Of a stretch of DNA of 6,426 nucleotides, positions 1-5,478 are shown piece by piece. Both the position numbers and the translations under genes were made by a program. Every line of letters starts with the position of its first letter. Within the stretch, counting starts at the first letter, position 1. This DNA is from Polynucleobacter sp. (lineage in GTDB: Bacteria > Pseudomonadota > Gammaproteobacteria > Burkholderiales > Burkholderiaceae): positions 1 through 6,426 of the forward strand of contig JAGVCB010000033.1 in NCBI GenBank assembly GCA_020059445.1. Reading direction: 5' to 3'. The notes below the pieces were generated by a model. That model saw only the letters and a program-made list of their open reading frames with translations, searched no databases and had not been told where the DNA came from.

Positions 1-80
1 ATACTATCGCTCAAGGTACTTGGATTCATCATTTTAAGAATATACCGCAGGTCAGCAAATACCGCCAATCAGAAAGAAAA
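1..80. other. Unresolved left edge, possibly the 3' end of a rightward gene
   Basis: No gene can be assigned with confidence. On the + strand one frame ends at a TAA at 35-37 (last residues YYRSRYLDSSF), which would leave a normal gap of about 44 bases before the terminator. Another frame stays open to a TAG at 90-92, inside the terminator stem, ending in KYRQSERKQAT. On the - strand a pair of ATG codons at 27-32 could begin a leftward gene (MMNPSTLSDS to the window edge), preceded by a TATATT that resembles a -10 box but without a Shine-Dalgarno sequence. Sequence to the left is needed to decide between these options. Confidence 0.25.
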
Positions 81-105
81 CAAGCGACCTAGGTCGCTTG
101 TTTTT
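71..105. terminator. Bidirectional rho-independent terminator
   Basis: Bases 81-100 (CAAGCGACCTAGGTCGCTTG) are a perfect 20-bp palindrome. It is followed on the + strand by TTTTT (101-105) and on the - strand by TTTTCTTTCT (complement of 71-80). Either strand therefore gives a GC-rich hairpin with a U-rich tail. On the - strand it lies about 40 bases after the stop codon of the lactate dehydrogenase gene, the normal place for its terminator. It may also end a rightward gene entering from the left edge. Confidence 0.85.
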
Positions 106-143
106 CAGTGTTTGTCTTTGATTATCTGTGAGAGTCAGGCAAA

Positions 144-1289
144 TTAAAAAGTGCCTGGATACAAGATGTCTTTGGTGACATTTTGAATATCTCGGTGTCC
201 TGTGAAAGCCATCGTGATATCCAATTCTTTATGAATGATCTCAAGACACTTGGTCACACCCGCCTGACCCATGGCGCCAAGACCATACAAGAAAGGACGA
301 CCGATCAAAGTACCTTTGGCACCCAATGCCCAAGCTTTCAAAACGTCCTGGCCTGAACGAATACCGCCGTCCATCCATACTTCAATGTCTTTGCCAACTG
401 CATCAACGATGCCAGGCAAGGCCTGAATACTAGAAACAGCGCCATCCAACTGACGACCACCGTGATTAGAAACAATCAGGGCATCAGCGCCAGAGTTGGC
501 TGCCAAACGTGCATCACCCTCGTCTAAAATACCCTTGATGATGAGCTTGCCACCCCAACGGTTTTTAATCCATTCAACATCACCCCAATTCAAGCCTGGA
601 TCAAACTGCTCAGCTGTCCAAGATGATAAAGATGACATATTGCCCACGCCTGTTGCGTGGCCCACGATATTTCTAAAGGTTCTGCGTTGCGTGCCCATCA
701 TGCCCATGCACCAACGAGGCTTGGTCATCATGTTGATGATATTGGCAATGGTGAGTTTTGGTGGAGCTGATAAACCATTTTTAAGGTCTTTGTGACGCTG
801 ACCCAAAATTTGCAAATCAAGCGTGAGCACCAAAGCGGAACATTTGGCGGCCTTGGCGCGATCAATCAAACGCTCGATAAAGCCACGATCTTTCATGACA
901 TATAACTGGAACCAAAAAGGCTTGGTGGTGTGTTCAGCCACATCTTCGATCGAGCAAATACTCATGGTCGATAAACAGAATGGCACACCGAACTTCTCAG
1001 CAGCTTTCGCAGCCAAGATCTCGCCATCAGCGTGTTGCATGCCTGTTAAACCAGTTGGAGCCAATGCCACAGGCATCGCTACCTCTTGACCGATCATCTT
1101 AGTTTTGGTCGTTCTGTTTTCCATGTTCACAGCCACTTTTTGGCGTAGCTTGATCTTTTGGAAGTCAGATTCGTTTGAGCGATATGTAGACTCAGTCCAA
1201 GAACCAGAATCCGCATAGTCATAGAACATTTTTGGCGTTCTTTTCTTATGCAATATGCGCAAATCTTCGATATTGGTAATAACTGGCAC
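144..1289 (-). CDS. lldD: FMN-dependent alpha-hydroxy-acid dehydrogenase, probable L-lactate dehydrogenase
   Basis: This TIM-barrel flavoenzyme oxidises an L-2-hydroxy acid, most likely L-lactate to pyruvate, passing electrons to the respiratory chain at the inner membrane. Numbered from the ATG at 1295, the family's active-site residues are all present: Tyr27 (FYDYADSG), Tyr132 (FQLYV), Asp160 (LTLD), Arg167, Lys254 (IIKG), and His278 with Arg281 in SNHGGRQLDG. DGGIRSGQDV (309-318) and GRPFLYG (332-338) bind the FMN phosphate. The length (381-383) and wording (MPVALAPTGLTGM, KGILDEGDAR) match E. coli LldD (396) better than plant glycolate oxidase, and the segment at about 180-230 corresponds to the membrane-associated loop of that group. 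Start choice: AGGAG at 1296-1300 touches the ATG at 1295 but sits six bases from an in-frame GTG at 1289, so GTG is preferred. No lactate permease or regulator gene is adjacent. Another 2-hydroxy acid such as glycolate or mandelate remains possible as substrate. Confidence 0.9.
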   Translation of the reverse strand: MPVITNIEDLRILHKKRTPKMFYDYADSGSWTESTYRSNESDFQKIKLRQKVAVNMENRTTKTKMIGQEVAMPVALAPTGLTGMQHADGEILAAKAAEKFGVPFCLSTMSICSIEDVAEHTTKPFWFQLYVMKDRGFIERLIDRAKAAKCSALVLTLDLQILGQRHKDLKNGLSAPPKLTIANIINMMTKPRWCMGMMGTQRRTFRNIVGHATGVGNMSSLSSWTAEQFDPGLNWGDVEWIKNRWGGKLIIKGILDEGDARLAANSGADALIVSNHGGRQLDGAVSSIQALPGIVDAVGKDIEVWMDGGIRSGQDVLKAWALGAKGTLIGRPFLYGLGAMGQAGVTKCLEIIHKELDITMAFTGHRDIQNVTKDILYPGTF

Positions 1290-1295
1290 TATCAT

Positions 1296-1300
1296 CTCCT
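1296..1300 (-). promoter_or_regulatory. Shine-Dalgarno AGGAG that points to a GTG start
   Basis: On the - strand the sequence reads AGGAG-ATGATA-GTG. The ATG has zero spacing from the Shine-Dalgarno core, which is too close for initiation, whereas the GTG at 1289-1287 has the ideal spacing of six. The dehydrogenase therefore probably starts at GTG. Confidence 0.7.
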
Positions 1301-1383
1301 CAGGGATTCAGTATTTGAAGCAAATTTCGCTGTAATAATTGTAATATTTCGCTTTTCATCATTATAGGTACTCTTTAGACGGC
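1301..1383. promoter_or_regulatory. Divergent promoter region between the lactate dehydrogenase gene and rsuA
   Basis: This AT-rich gap must hold the promoters of both divergent genes. For rsuA a weak candidate is TTGTAA (1339-1344) and TATAGG (1363-1368) with an 18-base spacer. For the leftward gene only a poor match was found. The octamer ATTTCGCT occurs twice in the same orientation, at 1324-1331 and 1346-1353, 22 bp apart (about two helical turns), and TGTAAT occurs at 1331-1336 and 1340-1345. The repeats could be an operator but match no regulator site I recognise. rsuA has no clear Shine-Dalgarno sequence, so its leader may be very short. Confidence 0.45.
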
Positions 1384-2112
1384 ATGGCAAAACCTCTTTC
1401 TTTAGAAAAAATCCTTTTTAGCCAAGGATTTGGAACGCGTCGCTACTGCAGCGACCTGGTTTATGCCGAGCTTGTGAAGGTCAATGGTGTCTTGGCCGAA
1501 GACCCCGATGAAAGAATATCTCCTGAAAACCTTCAGCTTGAAGTGGATGGCGAAACTTGGGAATTTCATGAAAAAGCCTATGTGGCCTTTCATAAGCCAG
1601 TGGGCTATGAATGCTCCCATAAAACCAGCCATCATCCGAGCATCTATGGCCTACTGCCCCAACCTTTGGTTGAACGGGGCATTCAATGTGTGGGTCGCTT
1701 GGACCATGACACCACTGGTTTGATCTTGATGTCTGATGATGGTCAGTTCATCCACCGCATGACCACCCCTAAGAAGAATATTGGCAAGGTGTATCAAATC
1801 ACTGCTGCGGATGATTTAACTGAAGGACAACTAGAACACCTTTTGAAAGGGGTTGTTTTGGACGACGATCCCAAGCCTTGCTTCGCCAAAGCTTGTGTGC
1901 AACGCTCCAGCAGAGTTTTAGAAATGACCATCGTTGAAGGCCGTTACCACCAAGTCAAACGAATGATGGCCGCCGTGGGTAATCATGTGGCTCAATTACA
2001 CCGCTTATCGATTGGTGAATATCAGCTCCCCACTGATTTAGCTGAAGGTGAATGGCGTTGGCTATACCCAGACGATTTAAAACAGCTATCAACCAGCATG
2101 GCTGAAGCTTAA
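1384..2112 (+). CDS. rsuA: 16S rRNA pseudouridine-516 synthase (RsuA family)
   Basis: This cytoplasmic enzyme isomerises one uridine of 16S rRNA to pseudouridine during small-subunit assembly, position 516 in E. coli numbering. Residues 1-55 form an S4-type RNA-binding domain (LEKILFSQGFGTRR, then VKVNG). The catalytic domain carries the RsuA/RluB/E/F signature VGRLDHDTTGLIL at 103-115, with Asp107 as the catalytic aspartate. The FHKPVGY motif lies at 69-75 and the C-terminal signature EGRYHQVKRMMAAVGN at 185-200. Length 242 compares with 231 for E. coli RsuA. The text around YECSHKTSHHPSIYGLLP and VVLDDDPKP closely resembles Burkholderiales RsuA proteins. The ATG lacks a clear Shine-Dalgarno sequence, but no in-frame upstream start exists after the stop at 1342, and the S4 domain begins where expected. 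Exact rRNA target is inferred from the family; RluB/E/F relatives share the fold. Confidence 0.9.
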   Translation: MAKPLSLEKILFSQGFGTRRYCSDLVYAELVKVNGVLAEDPDERISPENLQLEVDGETWEFHEKAYVAFHKPVGYECSHKTSHHPSIYGLLPQPLVERGIQCVGRLDHDTTGLILMSDDGQFIHRMTTPKKNIGKVYQITAADDLTEGQLEHLLKGVVLDDDPKPCFAKACVQRSSRVLEMTIVEGRYHQVKRMMAAVGNHVAQLHRLSIGEYQLPTDLAEGEWRWLYPDDLKQLSTSMAEA

Positions 2113-2180
2113 ATCACCGATCTTTTGAGGTATATCAATATTTAAAATACCAATAAGCTCTAAAGTGAAAGCATCTTCAC

Positions 2181-2186
2181 AAGGAG
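2181..2186 (+). promoter_or_regulatory. Strong Shine-Dalgarno AAGGAG of the DUF3149-like small gene
   Basis: AAGGAG lies three bases before an ATG at 2190 and six before a second in-frame ATG at 2193, favouring the second. A small 5-bp inverted repeat (GTGAA 2165-2169, TTCAC 2176-2180) lies immediately upstream and could form a weak hairpin next to the ribosome site. Confidence 0.75.
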
Positions 2187-2192
2187 TTAATG

Positions 2193-2321
2193 ATGTTAGG
2201 CGAATTATTTGGATCTTTTGCAGGGCAATTGAGTTTATTGGTCATCATGGCCATGATTGTGACCGGTATTGTGGCCGTTAAAGTAGTCATCAAAAAGATG
2301 GACGAAACTGCAAAAAAATAA
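2193..2321 (+). CDS. Small single-pass membrane protein, DUF3149-like (42 aa)
   Basis: A 42-residue reading frame, easily missed because of its size, follows the strong Shine-Dalgarno AAGGAG. It opens MLGELFGSFAGQLSLLV, continues with a hydrophobic helix (about residues 13-33, LSLLVIMAMIVTGIVAVKVVI) and ends in a charged tail KKMDETAKK. The pattern LFGS..G.LSL, one membrane helix, then KKM(D/N)E is what I know of the DUF3149 family, small proteins found beside other genes in beta- and gammaproteobacteria. No function is known. By the positive-inside rule the lysine-rich C-terminus should face the cytoplasm. It follows rsuA by 80 bases on the same strand, with no obvious terminator between, so co-transcription is possible. 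Its TAA directly abuts the stop codon of the convergent hydrolase gene. Confidence 0.82.
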   Translation: MLGELFGSFAGQLSLLVIMAMIVTGIVAVKVVIKKMDETAKK

Positions 2322-2927
2322 TCACTTGATCAGCGCCAAACCTTCTTTGAATTGAGGGTGCTCACAAGATTGCAAGAGTTCGAATACAACCATTTCGGTT
2401 GTCACGAGCTCTGCCCCATTAGATGCTAAACGATCAAAGGCAGCATCGCGATTAGCTTCTGTGCGAGAGCTGCAAGCATCAGTCACAACCCACACGTCAA
2501 ACTCCTCATCAAGTAAACCTAAAGCAGTTTGCAATAAGCAAACATGGGTCTCACATCCTGCGATCAAAATAGTGTTTTTCTCACTTTGATCTTCTTGTTT
2601 GCGTTGTATGTGCTTAGGTAAACTTCTGGCATTACCCATGGGTTTAGGCGGAGCTCTTAACTCATCAACCAAGCCATCCGCGCAAGCACTAAAATACATC
2701 TTGGCAAGAGTTTTCTGGCAAAGAGCTTTTAACTGCGGATCATTAGGTCCTAATTTTTCTGGATTTTGCTCAGTCCCAATGATCGGTAACTGTAATAGTT
2801 TTGCAATCTTTGCCAAGCGCACGGCATTGGCCAATACCTGCTCAGCCTGATGAATCACGGGCATCAATTTGCTTTGATAATCAACCAGTACCAATTGGGT
2901 TTCTTGTGCGTTTAAAAGTATGGACAT
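2322..2927 (-). CDS. Isochorismatase-fold cysteine hydrolase, ISOC2-like
   Basis: The protein has the alpha/beta fold of the isochorismatase (cysteine hydrolase) superfamily. The likely catalytic triad is Asp16 (VLVDYQ), Lys76 (LAKMYFSA) and Cys130 in AGCETHVC (123-130); the Glu126-Thr127 pair matches the conserved cis-peptide position. The stretches IGTEQNPEKLGP (50-61), VVTDACSSRTEANR (147-160) and SCEHPQFKEGLALIK (187-201) are typical of the subgroup containing animal ISOC1/ISOC2 and many proteobacterial hydrolases, rather than true isochorismatase or nicotinamidase. The physiological substrate of this subgroup is not established. A lysine/glutamine-rich polar segment at about 93-117 looks like an insertion of some 20 residues before the strand leading to Cys130. 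No good Shine-Dalgarno sequence precedes the ATG. It is divergent from a membrane protein gene and convergent with the DUF3149-like gene. The fold is certain, the reaction is not. Confidence 0.88.
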   Translation of the reverse strand: MSILLNAQETQLVLVDYQSKLMPVIHQAEQVLANAVRLAKIAKLLQLPIIGTEQNPEKLGPNDPQLKALCQKTLAKMYFSACADGLVDELRAPPKPMGNARSLPKHIQRKQEDQSEKNTILIAGCETHVCLLQTALGLLDEEFDVWVVTDACSSRTEANRDAAFDRLASNGAELVTTEMVVFELLQSCEHPQFKEGLALIK

Positions 2928-2943
2928 ATTGAGTAATGATTCT

Positions 2944-2974
2944 TTAAGATGAATACGTGGTATTTTCTTATAAA
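2944..2974 (+). promoter_or_regulatory. Candidate promoter for the small membrane protein gene
   Basis: TATAAA at 2969-2974 matches five of six bases of a -10 box. TTAAGA at 2944-2949 is a possible -35 box, though its 19-base spacer is longer than ideal. Transcription would begin near 2981, just before the Shine-Dalgarno at 2984-2988. Because TTATAA is itself palindromic, the same site could act as a -10 (TATAAG) for the leftward hydrolase gene. Confidence 0.35.
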
Positions 2975-2983
2975 AAGAGACCT

Positions 2984-2988
2984 AGGAG
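2984..2988 (+). promoter_or_regulatory. Shine-Dalgarno AGGAG that points to a TTG start
   Basis: AGGAG is followed seven bases later by an in-frame TTG at 2996-2998. The longer reading frame starting at GTG 2957 has no ribosome site and would place the candidate -10 box inside the gene, so TTG is the better start. Confidence 0.7.
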
Positions 2989-2995
2989 TAATAAT

Positions 2996-3394
2996 TTGTT
3001 TGCAGCTTTTTTGATCATCATCCCTCTTGTTACTTTTGTTTTTTACATCAGAGCCATCAGTAAAACCATCAAGTCAATTGACCCTGAATACAGGACTCAA
3101 GCTCCAGGTATGGCATGGTTACTGCTCATCCCTGTTTTTAATGTGATTTGGTTCTTCTTTTTGCTCAAATCTATCAAGATCGGCTTTCTTAGAATGTATG
3201 AAAACAAGAGAATCAGTCAGCCCATCGATACCGGGTATACCTATGGTGTTGCGATGGGTTGTTGCTGGGCAGCCATCTTCATACCCAAACTGATTTTTGT
3301 TGCCTTGATTCCAATGTTTATATTTTCAATCCTTCATTGGACAAAATTAAATAACGCCAGGAAACGCTTGAGCGACGAATTAAATCAAGCTTAA
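2996..3394 (+). CDS. Small multi-pass inner-membrane protein of unknown function
   Basis: With the TTG start the product has 132 residues (145 if begun at GTG 2957). A first membrane helix occupies residues 3-21 (FAAFLIIIPLVTFVF at its core), a second about 39-57 (MAWLLLIPVFNVIWFFFLL), and the hydrophobic stretch 84-115 is long enough for one or two more. The loop after helix 1 reads SIDPEYRTQAPG, followed by LLLIPVFNVIW. This P-E-x-R ... P-G ... W-L-x-L-I-P-x-F-N-x-x-W pattern recurs in short uncharacterised bacterial membrane proteins I have seen, but I cannot name a function. The tail (KLNNARKRLSDELNQA) is charged and probably cytoplasmic. It is divergent from the isochorismatase-like gene, and its stop codon overlaps a perfect stem-loop. 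Codon use does not look foreign. Reality as a gene is well supported by the ribosome site and hydrophobic pattern; the role is unknown. Confidence 0.8.
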   Translation: MFAAFLIIIPLVTFVFYIRAISKTIKSIDPEYRTQAPGMAWLLLIPVFNVIWFFFLLKSIKIGFLRMYENKRISQPIDTGYTYGVAMGCCWAAIFIPKLIFVALIPMFIFSILHWTKLNNARKRLSDELNQA

Positions 3395-3410
3395 GCAAGC
3401 TTGATTTAAT
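3379..3410. terminator. Perfect 14-bp stem-loop between convergent genes, probable bidirectional terminator
   Basis: ATTAAATCAAGCTT (3379-3392) and its exact complement AAGCTTGATTTAAT (3397-3410) enclose a 4-base loop AAGC. The left arm contains the last sense codons of the membrane protein gene, and its TAA stop (3392-3394) sits at the stem-loop junction. No T-run follows on either strand, although the outer part of each arm is AT-rich. Its position between two convergent genes suggests a shared terminator or an mRNA 3'-end stabiliser; the hairpin is seen directly, the role is inferred. Confidence 0.6.
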
Positions 3411-3438
3411 GAATCTCTCTGTATAGAGGCTTATTGCT

Positions 3439-4074
3439 TTACTGAGGCTTCTTTAAGTGAATTTGTGCAGTCATCTTACCTGCAAAGATCATGTCTAGTT
3501 GCACGCCATCAATACCCTGAGCAACTCTCACACCGTCTTGTGCCACAGGAAATGTTTTCTCGAGTGTTAGCATATTTTTTGGCCAATCAACACGCAAGAC
3601 TGCACTCATGGGCAAGTAACCATCAAAGTAACGACGCATCAGAGGACCAGCATTCAAAGTGTATTGATCTGACGATACTTTATCCAAAGCCTTTGATTCC
3701 AAGTCGATACAAATCGATGCTCCACGCTCAACATCGGTCAGAGTCACACGATTATCTTTGACTTCAGCCGAGTTCATTTTTTCTAAAGATTTAACAGTGA
3801 TATTTTTAATTCTATTTTCATTAAAAACAATCACTACTTTTCTGATTGGATCTAATTGACGATGGCAGGTCGCAATGTTTACAACTCCGGAGTCTAAACT
3901 TTGCGCACTAATCATCACCCTTGATTCATAGCTATAGGCGCCTGGGTCAGGACGAGTTTTTAAATACTTAATTTCACCTTCATTGGCAAGATCAGAAAAC
4001 TCCAAAGCCGCAAGCGGATTGATTGCAAGCAATGTGGTCACACAAACCATCAACTGCAGATGTCGTTTCATCAT
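3439..4074 (-). CDS. Exported protein of unknown function (last gene of the nitronate monooxygenase operon)
   Basis: The 211-residue product begins with a signal peptide: MMKRH, a hydrophobic core LQLMVCVTTLLAI, then NPLAA with likely cleavage after Ala23 (before LEFSD). No lipobox cysteine lies at the cleavage site, so a soluble periplasmic protein is expected. The mature part alternates polar and hydrophobic residues in the manner of a beta-rich fold, with only two cysteines, Cys70 (NIATCHRQLDP) and Cys122 (GASICIDLES), which could form a disulfide. The C-terminal half contains RYFDGYLPMSAVLRVDWP (148-165) and LDMIFAGKMTAQIHL (193-207). I recognise no family. AAGGA (4081-4085) lies six bases before the first ATG, and the start overlaps the stop of the preceding gene by ATGA, indicating translational coupling. 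It is the promoter-distal gene of the operon. Confidence 0.82.
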   Translation of the reverse strand: MMKRHLQLMVCVTTLLAINPLAALEFSDLANEGEIKYLKTRPDPGAYSYESRVMISAQSLDSGVVNIATCHRQLDPIRKVVIVFNENRIKNITVKSLEKMNSAEVKDNRVTLTDVERGASICIDLESKALDKVSSDQYTLNAGPLMRRYFDGYLPMSAVLRVDWPKNMLTLEKTFPVAQDGVRVAQGIDGVQLDMIFAGKMTAQIHLKKPQ

Positions 4075-4358
4075 GAATGTTCCTTAGATTGATATTGCTG
4101 GACTTTTTCTAGCCAAATTCTCAGGGAATTAGCCAGGTCTTTTTTGCTGAAGGAGCAACTCTCCTCCGTGAAAAGTGATGATGACTCTACTCTGGATAAA
4201 ACGTTCTCAAGAGCTGATCCATATTTTTCTGGCAACTGGCTCTCTTTACAAAAGAATCGAAATGCCTCAATTAATTCAGCTGAATGACCACTGCCATCTA
4301 GCCAGGTCTGTAATGATTGTTGAGCATGCTGGTGGTTTTGAGGATGCGGAATACTCAT
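4071..4358 (-). CDS. Small soluble protein of unknown function (middle gene of the operon)
   Basis: A 95-residue protein without signal peptide or membrane helix. It is polar and probably helical: an N-terminal histidine/glutamine-rich stretch (HPQNHQHAQQ, residues 5-14), then segments such as LQTWLDGSGHSAELIEAFRFF (16-36) and KKDLANSLRIWLEKVQQYQSK (72-92) with regular hydrophobic spacing. Three short serine clusters (VESSSLFTEESCSFS) separate the helices. I recognise no domain. Its ATG overlaps the stop codon of the nitronate monooxygenase gene by ATGA, and its own stop overlaps the next start in the same way. It is therefore almost certainly translated with both neighbours, the main evidence that it is a real gene. 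The ribosome site is weak (a GGGGAAGAAG stretch), consistent with coupling. An accessory or assembly role for a neighbour is a guess only. Confidence 0.72.
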   Translation of the reverse strand: MSIPHPQNHQHAQQSLQTWLDGSGHSAELIEAFRFFCKESQLPEKYGSALENVLSRVESSSLFTEESCSFSKKDLANSLRIWLEKVQQYQSKEHS

Positions 4359-5446
4359 GACTTCTTCCCCGCCGCCTGGTATTCGTTTGACAAGCTTGTC
4401 ATTAATTCTGCCACTGACATGGCTCGCGCTTTAGCGTAAGCAGTACCAGCCCAAAGGTTTTGATAATCCCCCTGATCCTGTTGTGCCGCCCATTGCCTCA
4501 TCGGTGCAGTCAGATTATTTTGCACAGGAAATGGTAAATATGTTTTACCTTCCATCAGGGATATGAATTTGTTTTTAATGCCTTGTGCGGGACGACCTGA
4601 AAAAGCTCTCGTGAATGCAGTGCCCAGTTCATGCTTGGTCAATACAAAACGACGATGCGCAGGGCTTGCACCCGCTTCAGTAGCCACCAAGAATGCAGTA
4701 CCCATCTGAGCAGCCGATGCACCAGCCTGAATGATTCCATGAATATCTTCACCGTTCATGATGCCACCTGCTGCCACGATCGGTATTTGCAGATGCTGGT
4801 CCAATTCTTGAACCAAATCTTTTAAAGTTAACTGTTGATCTACACCCTGCGGATCAAAGATGCCTCGATGACCACCCGCCTCAATGCCCTGAGCAACAAT
4901 GAAGTCAACATCCGCTGATTGGATCATCAAAGCCTCTTCCAGGGAAGTGGCTGTCACACCCACAGAGATGCCAAGTGAGTGAGCTTTTTCAATGAATTCT
5001 TGTGGTGGCAAACCAAAATGAAAGGTCAACACTTCTGGTTGGTGCATCCAAATCGGTTCCAGCATGCTTTGTAAATCTGGAATGTATGGTGACTTTGGAA
5101 TAGCCACTGTCACACCCAATGAATCCACCACATCTTTTAGATCACTCAGTGCTTGTTGCTGTTCTTTTTCAGCAGGCATGCTGGGGTCTTTAAAAACAAA
5201 AAAGTTGGCATTGATTCTGGTGTTGGGTACTTTTTTGATGAGTGCTTTGGTCGCCTTTAAATCAGCATCGATTTTTTCTGGGGTCGAATAGGCAAAACCA
5301 AAGCTACCCAAGCCGCCTGCATCAGAGACAGCCGCAACCAATGTAGGCGTGTTAACACCGCCTGCCATCGGCGCCTGTATCACTGGAATTGTTAAGTCAG
5401 AGAACTTGAACATGTCATGAGTCAATTGGTAAAGTTCTACTAGCAT
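4355..5446 (-). CDS. Nitronate monooxygenase (2-nitropropane dioxygenase family)
   Basis: This FMN-dependent TIM-barrel enzyme is expected to oxidise alkyl nitronates such as propionate 3-nitronate, releasing nitrite and a carbonyl compound. Numbered from the longest start, family landmarks are QAPMAGG (24-30), SDAGGLGSFG (41-50), FHFG (142-145), AQGIEAGGHRG (185-195) with the putative catalytic base His193, the phosphate-binding AAGGI (225-229) and AAQMGTAFL (245-253), then FSGRPAQG (282-289). These match the class I nitronate monooxygenase pattern of bacteria. The length of 363 is normal. Start is uncertain: the ATG at 5446 has only AGG two bases upstream, while Met12 (ATG at 5413), opening MFKFSDLTIPVIQAP, agrees better with where homologues begin but has no Shine-Dalgarno. 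It heads an operon with two unknown genes joined by ATGA overlaps. A related FMN enzyme (enoyl-ACP reductase-type or dioxygenase-like) is the alternative, less likely given the AQGIEAGGH motif. Confidence 0.87.
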   Translation of the reverse strand: MLVELYQLTHDMFKFSDLTIPVIQAPMAGGVNTPTLVAAVSDAGGLGSFGFAYSTPEKIDADLKATKALIKKVPNTRINANFFVFKDPSMPAEKEQQQALSDLKDVVDSLGVTVAIPKSPYIPDLQSMLEPIWMHQPEVLTFHFGLPPQEFIEKAHSLGISVGVTATSLEEALMIQSADVDFIVAQGIEAGGHRGIFDPQGVDQQLTLKDLVQELDQHLQIPIVAAGGIMNGEDIHGIIQAGASAAQMGTAFLVATEAGASPAHRRFVLTKHELGTAFTRAFSGRPAQGIKNKFISLMEGKTYLPFPVQNNLTAPMRQWAAQQDQGDYQNLWAGTAYAKARAMSVAELMTSLSNEYQAAGKKS

Positions 5447-5478
5447 ACCTGTTCATGATGTTTTTTTCAGGCAAGATG

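Noticed and set aside
496..1089. Rightward open frames at 496-795 and 823-1089
   Set aside because: They lie antisense within the lactate dehydrogenase gene, whose motifs are intact; their products are low-complexity mixtures without domains or ribosome sites.
1402..1723. Frames at 1402-1635 (-) and 1484-1723 (+) inside rsuA
   Set aside because: Shadows of the S4 and catalytic domain coding sequence; no family resemblance.
2599..2850. Rightward frame antisense to the isochorismatase-like gene
   Set aside because: The real gene has a full catalytic triad; the antisense product resembles nothing.
3417..3428. CTCT-GTAT-AGAG hairpin in the convergent gap
   Set aside because: Only four base pairs and no T-run; likely chance.
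3465..3761. Rightward frame antisense to the exported protein gene
   Set aside because: No ribosome site, and the opposite strand has a signal peptide, Shine-Dalgarno and operon coupling.
4175..4360. Rightward frame antisense to the 95-aa gene
   Set aside because: Considered because the 95-aa gene is itself unknown, but the ATGA overlaps on both ends favour the leftward frame.
4631..5291. Rightward frames at 4631-4825 and 5064-5291
   Set aside because: Antisense shadows within nitronate monooxygenase, which has all its motifs.
5442..5474. Promoter TTGCCT (5474-5469) plus TATGCT (5447-5442) for nitronate monooxygenase
   Set aside because: The spacer is 21 bases, too long for a sigma-70 promoter.
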